IMG/VR virus record: IMGVR_UViG_3300033143_002878 | Location: 1 to 22,339 of that record | Source: a virus | Strand: one strand, 5' to 3' | DNA: 22,339 nt | In this document: one piece after another, positions 14,001 to 21,093 of the stretch | Layout: every line of letters starts with the position of its first letter | How positions within the stretch are numbered: position 1 is the first letter of the stretch | Notes under the pieces: model-generated | The model's input: only the letters and a program-made list of their open reading frames with translations | Database searches by the model: none | Told to the model about the DNA's origin: nothing | Translations under genes and position numbers: made by a program

Positions 14001-17000
14001 CAAATACGATAATTAACCGTTGTTCAATTTTTATCAGTGCCGACTGCCACTCTGTACCAAGATTAGACCCGATTTTACTCAATGATGTATCAAACGCCTT
14101 GGCTGCGTCAAGAATGGCCACCATCGATGAAGTTGCATATGCCGTAGCATTCTGCCCCACGCCTTCCGTGTCAATAGGTATCAATGTGCCGTTATTCTTA
14201 AACTCTATACTTCTGACGGCCATTGAAGAATTACCGTAATTATCGGCTATATCAAAAATTACGGATTTAACACCGCTGAATTCGGGTCTTGAATATCCTG
14301 AATACAGTGCTATATGAGTAGTGTATACATTCTTATCCAGATTCGGGTCAGCATCCAGACCAGCAACTATCAGAGCCTGAGGTGTTCCCGTTGTAATCGA
14401 TATTTCAGCATTGACTGTTGCTGTCTGTCCTGCAATGACCAGAGTATCAACATTAGCCGCTACATCAATATTTTGAGTTAATGTAACATCTCCAGTTGCA
14501 ATAACTAGGGCGTCAGGAGCATTCGTTACTATATTCAACTCGGCGTTGATATCAGCCTGATATTTCGCAATGTTCAGCGCCTGATATCCCGCAAGCTTGA
14601 TAGCCTCTACTTTAATAGTGACTGTCTGTCCTGCAATGACTAGGGCATCAGGAGAATTAGTTGTTAATGATATATCAGCCTTGATTGTCGCATCATATGT
14701 AGCGACTACCAGAGCATCTGGTGCATTAGTGTATACATTAACCGAAGCATCAGCAGACGCCTGATAATGTGCAATAACAAGGGCATGAGTACTGGCTTCT
14801 ACATTTCTGTCATATTCGACATCAGCTGTATATTCAACAAGGTCCAATGCATCAGTAGAGCAATCAACTACCTTATCCAGATTCGGGTCTGCTTGATTAG
14901 TAACTAGGTCAAGAGCCTCAAAACCTGCTAACACATTGATATCATACTCAATATTTGCTTGATTGGTAACTATATCTAGAGCGGCAAAATCGGCATCGAT
15001 GACTATATCAGCTTTGGCTGTCGCATCATGTCCAGTAATTACCAGAGCATCGGGAGCGTTGGTAGTAACCGATGTTTCAGCGTTGATATTGGCTACAGAA
15101 GCAATTCCACTACTTGTGCCGCCAACTAATGCTAGAATATCATCATCAATTTCGTTAAGACCGATATGTTCATTAACTTCACTATCAAATACTAAAGTGC
15201 TATTTGCAATAGATTCATCATAGACGGTTGAACTAATTGCATCTGTCGAGGTGTAAATCTTGGTATTTCTAACACCTGCAGTTGTGGTACCACCGCCATT
15301 ATGATAATTGTTTATGACTATTGCATCAAATTCGGTCAGGGCATCAAAAACACAAATAATTCTTTGATTTACTTTATCTGTGGCTATCCAAGAACCTACA
15401 GAACCACCGTCTATCTTATGTGGGTATGTTGTATCAAAGGCGACTTCAGCGGAATATGATGGATTGAGGGCGGAAGTTTCGTAAAATGAGGCATTGGCTA
15501 TGGAGGTGGTAATAACTTCACCATCCTTCATGAACTCAACTGTCCTCAATCCCATATTGCCGGCGTCACCCCAATTATCAGTGAAATCTAAAATTACTGA
15601 TTTAACTCCACTATATACCTGACCCTCTAGTATAAGAGCATCCGTTCCAACAGTAACAACCTTATCTAGATTCGGGTCAGCGTCATACGTTGCAACGACA
15701 AGAGCATCAGGAGCATTCGTTGTGATTGCCACCGGCGCCATATTGCCGTCTGCGGCGTATGTAACGATATCAAGGGTATCAGTAACCGCATCAATATCGA
15801 CCCCGAGATTGATAGTCGCATCATATGTAGCGATTACCAGAGCATCAGGTGTACCAGTGGTCAGACTGATGTCGGCATTTACTGTAGCTACAGAAGCCAC
15901 ACCGGAACCGACGCTACCAGTAGCGCCTGTTAATGCTATCGTCTGGTCATCGGCAGTATTAGCCGCTATATGTTCCGCAAATGTGGAATCAAATATTAAC
16001 GTACTATTGGCTATCGCTTCATCATATACAGTAGAAGTGATTGCATCAGTAGATACATGAATTTTTACATTTTCTGCACCACGCAAACGACTGAAGCCGT
16101 TCTGGTGAGCGTTGTTAACTTGTATTTCATCAAAACTAGTAGGTGAATTAAATACACAAATTATACGTTGATTAGTAGTAGTACCAAAAGCGGCGTACCA
16201 TCCAGAAAATTGCATTGAGTCAATTTTACTTGTACTGGTATCAAATGCCAGAGCGGCTCGATATTGTGTACTAAATTGACTAGTATAGTAGAAAGAACCA
16301 AGTGTTTCATTGTTGGTTATTTTACTACCACCACTAAAGAAGTCAATCTGCCTTATTCCGACCCAATCAGCATCACCGAGATTGTCGGCAATATCAATAA
16401 TTACAGATTTTACATTGGAATATTCTGGTATTCCTTGAAGTACAAGTTCATCAGTTATTGCGTCCAGAGTAACATTCAGATTGACGTCGGCATCATATGT
16501 AGCGACTGCCAGAGCATCAGGAGCATTCGTTGTGATGTTCAGACCGGCATTGATTGTCGCTCTCGAAGCACTTGATATGAAAATGACATCAAAATCATCA
16601 ACCTGATTAGCCGCTATATGCTCGTCTATAGCTCCATCAAATATCAGATTAGAATTGGCTATCGCTTCATCATATACAGTAGAAGTGATATCATCCGGTG
16701 CAGTGTAAATCTTGGTATTGTTTATACCACGGTCCGTTTCACCACCAAGACCATTATGGGAGTTGTTGATTACTATTCCGGTAAAGAATATCGGCTCATC
16801 AAATACGATTATTAAGCGTTGATTTGAAGCTCCACCATCACCAGATATCCATTCTCTATCAGTATAAGCTCCTATTTGAGATAGGGAAGTGTCAAATGCG
16901 TTTTTAGAATGAAAATCAATTCCGGCTTGTGTAGTAGTTGCATAAGAGGTTGCATTCGGCGTTACATGTAAATCAATATCAATGACTACTGAATCACCAT

Positions 17001-18882
17001 CAAGGAACTCAATACTTCTTACACCAGTATTCGATATATTACCCCAGTTATCGGCAACATCAAATATTACAGATTTGGCTGTGAAACCATCAGGACCGGA
17101 TATGAAACGCTCATTAGTACTAGCGTTTATAATCGCATCAAATGTCAGGGTAACGTCATATGTGGCAACTACCAGAGCATCAGGAGCATTGGTGACTACA
17201 TATATGTCATTTTCAAGGGTAGCCTGATTCTCTGTTAATGTCAATGCTTTGGTATTAGGATTGACCCCTACATCAAATGTCAGGGTAACTGCCTGTCCTG
17301 CAACTACCAGAGCATCGGGTGCATTAGTTGTCAGACCATAGGCGGCGTTGATAGTCGCTGTCTTACCTGATATTACTAGTGCGTCAGTATCAGCAAGAAC
17401 TTCTACATCTTCTAATCGTGCGGTTGCCTGATATGTTACAATGTCCAGAGCACCGGTTATCGAGTCTACATTGATATCATATTCAATCTGTGATTGATAT
17501 GTTACAATGTCCAGAGCACCGGTTGTTGCATCGACACCGACATCATATTTTACTGTAGCACTAAGTTGAATATCAATCGCTACATCTTGGTCATCTGCAC
17601 CATTGATTCCAGCTTGCTGGGCTACTATTCCATCAAATATTTCAGTACCATTTGTAATGGCCGCTTCAAACACGGTATTACTATAATCTTCAAGAGTATG
17701 TGTAATAACCGTACTCTTGATACCAGTATCAGTTGCAACTCCACTATTATGAGAGTTGTTGATTACTATTCTATTGAAATCAACTTCTGCATCAAATACA
17801 ATAATTAATCGATTAGGTAGGTGGGTGCTACCGTTTCCAGATATCCAAGCAACTCCGTATCCCGGTTCAGGACCGGATTTTGATTCACCGGTAATGAAAG
17901 CATGTTCTACTTCACCTAGTACGGCCACCCAGTCACGCGTGGCATAGAAACTCGCATTTGCGTTACTAATTGTAACCAAATCATCATTCAGATAGAACTC
18001 AATTGAACGAACCGCAATATAAGATACACCACCATGGCTATCGGCAATATCGAAAACGACTGATTTCGCCCTAACAATGTCTATCAGTAATTCATCCGTT
18101 CCGGCATCAAGAGTAACATTCAGATTGACATCAGCATTACTAGAACTATCGATGATTAATGCGTCAGGAATATTAGTTGTCAGATTCAGCTCAGCATTGA
18201 CGGTTGCCTGATATTCATTAATGATTAATGCGTCAGGAATATTAGCATTTATATTCGTTCCGGCATTTACCGTTGCTTGATTTTCAGTAAGAACCAGAGC
18301 AACGACAGCATTGACGTCAAGAGTAACATTCAGATTGACATCAGCCTGAGTTGTACTAATCAGTAATGCGTCAGGAGCATTAGTCGTAAGATTGTATTCG
18401 GCATTTATAGTGGCTGTTTGTTCAGATAGGGATAATGCGTGAGGTGCGTCGGTCGTGATAGAAATTCCAAGACCAATTTGTGCGGAGTTTGTTGCGAGGG
18501 TTAAAGCGGCTGCAAGTTGCAGAACCTCGACATCAAACTCTTGAGTGGCCGCGTATACCGCTATAGCCAGAGTATCGGTATCGGTTTCTATATGGAAATG
18601 TTGGGCGACATCAGTGATATAGTACGCTATCGCAAGAGTATCTAGATTCGCTTGTACATTGACATCAAATATAATTTCGGCAGTATTGGCAGTGATTACT
18701 AATGCGTGTGTATTGCAACCAATCTTGGTTGACGCATTGACAGTAGCTGTTTCTCCGGTTAAAGCTAAAGCATCAGGTGAGTTGGTAATTACCTCAACAT
18801 CAACATTACCTGACGTTTCGGAATCATGAGCCTTCCAATTCGCCGCGGATATATTACTATCTCTTGTATACCAATTAGCCAT
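11038..18882 (-). CDS. Giant repetitive adhesin/fibre-like protein (2614 residues) with five discoidin-like domains
   Basis: The protein begins MANWYTRDSNISAANWKAHD, without a signal peptide. Most of it consists of 22-23 residue units of the form 'TTNAPDALVIAGKTATVNAEISI' with varying sides; roughly 70-75 units by length. Five larger domains interrupt them at about residues 270-437, 594-769, 814-985, 1082-1256 and 1532-1707. Each reads like '..KSVIFDIADNxG....VRSIEF', an 'AFDTS..kI' part, a Trp segment, 'QRLIIVFD.P..F..IVINN' and 'T.VYdEAI.NS..IFD'. This is close to the F5/8 type C (discoidin) carbohydrate-binding pattern. From about 1707 to 2570 only the short repeats remain, followed by about 40 charged residues (VFTRQEVQTEYIREEVD). 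Host-surface binding by the virion is inferred; the short repeats could form a beta-solenoid shaft. It follows the fibre paralogues with a 3-base gap. Confidence 0.85.
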   Translation of the reverse strand: MANWYTRDSNISAANWKAHDSETSGNVDVEVITNSPDALALTGETATVNASTKIGCNTHALVITANTAEIIFDVNVQANLDTLAIAYYITDVAQHFHIETDTDTLAIAVYAATQEFDVEVLQLAAALTLATNSAQIGLGISITTDAPHALSLSEQTATINAEYNLTTNAPDALLISTTQADVNLNVTLDVNAVVALVLTENQATVNAGTNINANIPDALIINEYQATVNAELNLTTNIPDALIIDSSSNADVNLNVTLDAGTDELLIDIVRAKSVVFDIADSHGGVSYIAVRSIEFYLNDDLVTISNANASFYATRDWVAVLGEVEHAFITGESKSGPEPGYGVAWISGNGSTHLPNRLIIVFDAEVDFNRIVINNSHNSGVATDTGIKSTVITHTLEDYSNTVFEAAITNGTEIFDGIVAQQAGINGADDQDVAIDIQLSATVKYDVGVDATTGALDIVTYQSQIEYDINVDSITGALDIVTYQATARLEDVEVLADTDALVISGKTATINAAYGLTTNAPDALVVAGQAVTLTFDVGVNPNTKALTLTENQATLENDIYVVTNAPDALVVATYDVTLTFDAIINASTNERFISGPDGFTAKSVIFDVADNWGNISNTGVRSIEFLDGDSVVIDIDLHVTPNATSYATTTQAGIDFHSKNAFDTSLSQIGAYTDREWISGDGGASNQRLIIVFDEPIFFTGIVINNSHNGLGGETDRGINNTKIYTAPDDITSTVYDEAIANSNLIFDGAIDEHIAANQVDDFDVIFISSASRATINAGLNITTNAPDALAVATYDADVNLNVTLDAITDELVLQGIPEYSNVKSVIIDIADNLGDADWVGIRQIDFFSGGSKITNNETLGSFYYTSQFSTQYRAALAFDTSTSKIDSMQFSGWYAAFGTTTNQRIICVFNSPTSFDEIQVNNAHQNGFSRLRGAENVKIHVSTDAITSTVYDEAIANSTLIFDSTFAEHIAANTADDQTIALTGATGSVGSGVASVATVNADISLTTGTPDALVIATYDATINLGVDIDAVTDTLDIVTYAADGNMAPVAITTNAPDALVVATYDADPNLDKVVTVGTDALILEGQVYSGVKSVILDFTDNWGDAGNMGLRTVEFMKDGEVITTSIANASFYETSALNPSYSAEVAFDTTYPHKIDGGSVGSWIATDKVNQRIICVFDALTEFDAIVINNYHNGGGTTTAGVRNTKIYTSTDAISSTVYDESIANSTLVFDSEVNEHIGLNEIDDDILALVGGTSSGIASVANINAETSVTTNAPDALVITGHDATAKADIVIDADFAALDIVTNQANIEYDINVLAGFEALDLVTNQADPNLDKVVDCSTDALDLVEYTADVEYDRNVEASTHALVIAHYQASADASVNVYTNAPDALVVATYDATIKADISLTTNSPDALVIAGQTVTIKVEAIKLAGYQALNIAKYQADINAELNIVTNAPDALVIATGDVTLTQNIDVAANVDTLVIAGQTATVNAEISITTGTPQALIVAGLDADPNLDKNVYTTHIALYSGYSRPEFSGVKSVIFDIADNYGNSSMAVRSIEFKNNGTLIPIDTEGVGQNATAYATSSMVAILDAAKAFDTSLSKIGSNLGTEWQSALIKIEQRLIIVFDSPVTFDEIVINNSNTYATGGGYTKGIKDTKITISTDAITSTVYNEAISNSTVIFDEVHPNAIQSHVTIDDIDDDEINLGWWWYPATINAEANILAETGVLVISGETALLKADTIVDATTQALVISGKTATVNAEVHVTTGSPDALVIVGQDADPNLDKVVDSGTPQALIISGKTAEIVEDINVLAGYDELIIQGRQSSLTASAHIYADGIDTLDLVEYPVDANLAPISITTNAPQALIVATYDADPNLDKVVDATTQALVIATYDATIKFDAVINPDTDALVIATYDVTLTFDAVINPDTGALVISGKTADLSAGVEIVTNAPDALVVVGKTAEIVEDINVLVETGALDVVGKTAEIVEDINVLAGTHALDIATYDITITRNAQVITTAPHALVVAGQTATVNAEISITTNAPDALVIAGKTATVNAEISITTNAPDALEITTYAPYRIAYDINVNAGYQELAVLGIQATTSHDDNVYTTSVAMVVSGKTADIGGNVTINAETQALLISGKTATVNRETTIVTGTPQALVISGKTAVTKEDTNVQVGSKALVIQEYDADPNLNKLVSAGTHALTIATYAPDIGGSVTVEAGTDALSIVTYDVTLTFDVELSTNAPHALVITGKTVGLSAGIDITTNSPDALLIDGKTADINLNSTVDTTTDALVVDGLTATINLNQITDAGTDTLVIATYDVTLTFDAVVNAGVDTLVISGKTAVLTGNREVFASTAVLLISPLEVNLTTHTTVATTPDGLVVAEQTPNINAEISLIPDYRPLTIATYPADPNLNKLVSASRDTLVIASYASDIKFDTGVNADTHALVITEWVAQLQNDVYVVADTDALDITTYQSVVVFNTTLTTNVDTLVIDGLTSQVNRETTVVTGAPDNLVVATYKVSFGTPLEIITNAPQALIIVENQATVAYDENYFIFCNAPQALVIATYECLIEAYGNIPEIRYVFTRQEVQTEYIREEVDAEFDRREEQKLFTLTIQ
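11160..18830 (-). repeat. Coding tandem repeats, 66-69 bp unit
   Basis: The short units of the giant gene are repeats at DNA level too. For example, the plus-strand text agagcatcaggagcattcg starts at 12683 and again at 12752, exactly 69 bp apart, and the next 28 bases or so are also identical. The text acattgatatcttcgac occurs at 12911, 12977 (66 bp apart) and again near 13447. Unit identity varies from near-identical neighbours to strongly diverged copies, and the series is broken by the five longer domains. The frame is kept throughout. Confidence 0.9.
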
Positions 18883-18885
18883 TGA

Positions 18886-19878
18886 TTATGCCGGTGCAAT
18901 TGCCTTCGTTGCCACTGTCTGGTCATCTGTTACGCTTTGACCAGGTGCAAGGACAACATAATAGTTTGGATGTACGACTGCTAGACTTGTAAATGTAAAA
19001 TTGTAGGTCGTTTGGTCAGATATAGCAACCTCTCCAAAATATGAATCATCCGCCGCGTTATAACATTGTAATATCTTTCCATCTGGCACTAGAGTAAGTC
19101 CATCTGCCAGATACAATAACCCTCTAACATATTTAGTAGTTGGCGATTCCACTGTTCCCGAAGCCGTACCTTCTGGCATAGAACTTAGGACACCTGCACC
19201 ATCGCCTACAGGACCGGTTGGAGAGTGTTGAACACTGAAAGTATATGAATCACATTCCTCACTATCAAATTCAAATGTCTTTGTTCCTGTAGCACCGGGC
19301 GATGCGAAAACTTCTTCAATTAGTGCATGAGCCGCTCCAGCTCCATTAGTAGCACCGTAATTTTCATTTACTCGAACTGTTCCAGACGGTAATGCCGTAA
19401 ATGCAGTTCCCGAATCCTTCTTACAACAATGGTAGACTGTTTCATCTGCCACGGTGGTCGTAACACTAGGTGCATCAATCGATGTTCGGTTACCAGTAAG
19501 TTCGGTTTTCGCAAATTGACCCCATACAGCAGGGTCGAATAAAAATAGAACACCCATCTGTTCTTCACTACCACCGAATGTCCATTGATAGGTCTTTGAA
19601 TCAGCATTAGCTTCATCATCAGCAGAAACATCTTTATAGTAAATCCAGACGGCATTAGGTGAAGCCGCACTAGTACCATCAATCGGCATACTGCCAGATT
19701 CGGCTAATGTCCATGTTTCATTAGATGGTGGAGTGGGTGATATATCAGGTGCATTATCAGAGGTCTGTACACAAACCACCATGAAATCGCCTTCAAGGGC
19801 ATCAGCCGGTACAAGCAAATCAGGGTCAAACCCTGTTGAAGTATCTCCGAAACTTTCTTCTTGTGATTTATAAGCCAT
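18886..19878 (-). CDS. Fibre-like structural protein, paralogue of the next gene upstream
   Basis: This 330-residue protein is beta-rich and low in charge. The N-terminal about 210 residues (MAYKSQEESFGDTSTGFDPD...) look like a jelly-roll type module with several Trp and aromatic strands and a CC pair (YHCCKK). A linker GPVGDGAGVLSSMPEGTASG follows. The C-terminal domain of about 90 residues contains YNAADDSYFGEVAISDQTTY and HPNYYVVLAPGQSVTDD and ends TKAIAPA. The same linker and C-terminal domain occur in the neighbour at 19882-20752. Such shared ends usually mark phage fibre or appendage proteins with exchangeable tips. It is closely spaced with its neighbours (3-base gaps), pointing to one operon. 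The exact role is not recognisable. Confidence 0.75.
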   Translation of the reverse strand: MAYKSQEESFGDTSTGFDPDLLVPADALEGDFMVVCVQTSDNAPDISPTPPSNETWTLAESGSMPIDGTSAASPNAVWIYYKDVSADDEANADSKTYQWTFGGSEEQMGVLFLFDPAVWGQFAKTELTGNRTSIDAPSVTTTVADETVYHCCKKDSGTAFTALPSGTVRVNENYGATNGAGAAHALIEEVFASPGATGTKTFEFDSEECDSYTFSVQHSPTGPVGDGAGVLSSMPEGTASGTVESPTTKYVRGLLYLADGLTLVPDGKILQCYNAADDSYFGEVAISDQTTYNFTFTSLAVVHPNYYVVLAPGQSVTDDQTVATKAIAPA

Positions 19879-19881
19879 CTA

Positions 19882-20295
19882 TTACACCGGAGTAATTGAT
19901 TTGGTAACTATTGTGATATCATCTGTCAACCCTTGACCCGGTGGCATGATGATATAGTAATTTGGATGAGTGACCTTAATACTGGTAAAACTGAATGTAT
20001 AGGTCGTTTGGTCAGATATTGTAGTCTCTCCAATGAAAGCGTCATCAGCCGCGTTATATGCACGCACCACAATTCCGTTAGGAATCTTAGTCGACTCATT
20101 CGGATAGTATAGTGGTAGGCTCAACCGTACCACTTGCCGTACCAACAGGCATCGCTCCGAAATCCGCCGCTCCATCGCCTGTAGGGCCGGTTGTCGCCGC
20201 AGTTTCATCGATAATGATTTGTCCTGACATTCCAGAACTTCGTGCACTTGTGCCAATGTACCATCTAGCAGAACCACCAGAAGAAACGATATCAT
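19882..20295 (-). pseudogene. Out-of-frame C-terminal part of the fibre-like protein
   Basis: Only the portion from about 20125 down to 19882 is meaningful. It encodes PLYYPNESTKIPNGIVVRAY, then NAADDAFIGETTISDQTTYT, then HPNYYIIMPPGQGLTDD and ends TKSITPV. This matches the C-terminal domain of the 330-residue paralogue residue for residue in long stretches. It lies in a different frame from the N-terminal portion (20096-20752), needing a +1 shift near 20110-20125. The upstream half of this open frame (20295-20125) only shadows the other reading frame and has no proper start. The two parts are probably one gene broken by a small deletion or a sequence error. Confidence 0.7.
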
Positions 20296-20752
20296 GTCTT
20301 ACTACAAGCCACCCACCAGCTGGGACAGTGACAGTCATTCCCGTCATGCTGATTGTGTAATGACCGGTGGTCGTATGAGTAAGCTGACTATAACCAGTTG
20401 ATGTAGAATCAAGAGAACCGCCCGAAGTGTAAGCTTCAAAATACATTCTCTGTACAGTGCTGTACCGTTGAACTTGTTGTGCACTGACTCCTGTAATAAT
20501 TGTAGCGGCCGGATATGAATGATTGATAGCCGCATACACCCATCCCGGTCCAGTTTGAGAACTGGCATCGAATCTATAATCTGTACCACCACCGCACATT
20601 GCACCAGTACCAGTGTCATAGATATATTGTGCGCCATATCCCGATTCAACGGCACTAGGTAGACCACAAGGGGGAGTGGCATCGGAAGTAGTAAAGCCGG
20701 AGAATACCGTTACGGCATCAACTAGATGAAAATAATAAGTTGCTTGTGCCAT
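20096..20752 (-). CDS. Fibre-like structural protein, N-terminal part, interrupted before its C-terminal domain
   Basis: This 218-residue, Gly/Ser/Thr-rich protein has many short beta-strands (MAQATYYFHLVDAVTVFSGF...) and no charged helix. It ends GPTGDGAADFGAMPVGTASG followed by TVEPTTILSE and a stop. The linker GPTGDGA...MP.GTASGTVE is the same as in the 330-residue neighbour, where about 85 more residues follow. The matching C-terminal domain is present downstream in another frame, so the stop at 20096 looks premature. Compared with the paralogue about seven residues are missing exactly where the frame changes, suggesting a small deletion. The start overlaps the stop of the 113-residue gene by one base (TAATG). 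Confidence 0.75.
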   Translation of the reverse strand: MAQATYYFHLVDAVTVFSGFTTSDATPPCGLPSAVESGYGAQYIYDTGTGAMCGGGTDYRFDASSQTGPGWVYAAINHSYPAATIITGVSAQQVQRYSTVQRMYFEAYTSGGSLDSTSTGYSQLTHTTTGHYTISMTGMTVTVPAGGWLVVRHDIVSSGGSARWYIGTSARSSGMSGQIIIDETAATTGPTGDGAADFGAMPVGTASGTVEPTTILSE

Positions 20753-21093
20753 TAGTCAAGTACCCGCCAATCGAACTCATCGATGATTCTGGCTCTAACA
20801 GCCCACAATTCTCTTAACTCTTGAGGTCCGTGTGGCACCCATGATACATCAATCCGCTTCCGTACATATTCCAATATCGTTATGAACATGTCATATCGCG
20901 GAGTAGTAGCCGGTGCAACATTGTCTCGACAAGTAACAATCAAGGCACGGAGGTTTTCACGTGATTGAGTAACTTTGATATCAAGTTCATTATCGTCAAA
21001 GAACTCCAGTAACAGAGTCCACATTATATCAATTGGATATGCGTCAATGATTTCTTGTGGTGTCATTTTCGGTAAATCGGTCTGTACGGGCAT
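20752..21093 (-). CDS. Small protein of unknown function before the fibre genes
   Basis: This 113-residue, mostly helical, charged protein (SRENLRALIVTCRDN and then DMFITILEYVRKRIDVSW, HGPQELRELWAVRARIIDEF) has a good ribosome-binding site (AGGGAG, about 7 nt before the ATG). That supports the start at 21093 even though it overlaps the sulfotransferase gene by 50 bp. No membrane segment, no cysteine cluster and no recognised family are seen. Its place directly before two fibre-like genes suggests an adaptor or assembly role in the same appendage, which is inference. Confidence 0.75.
   Translation of the reverse strand: MPVQTDLPKMTPQEIIDAYPIDIMWTLLLEFFDDNELDIKVTQSRENLRALIVTCRDNVAPATTPRYDMFITILEYVRKRIDVSWVPHGPQELRELWAVRARIIDEFDWRVLD

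Noticed and set aside
11273-18000. Many open frames on the plus strand beneath the giant gene
   Set aside because: They are shadows that repeat with the same 66-69 bp period and lack start signals.
11160-18830. CRISPR-like appearance of regularly spaced repeats
   Set aside because: The period is a coding unit (22-23 codons) kept in frame, units adjoin without unique spacers, and the repeats diverge.
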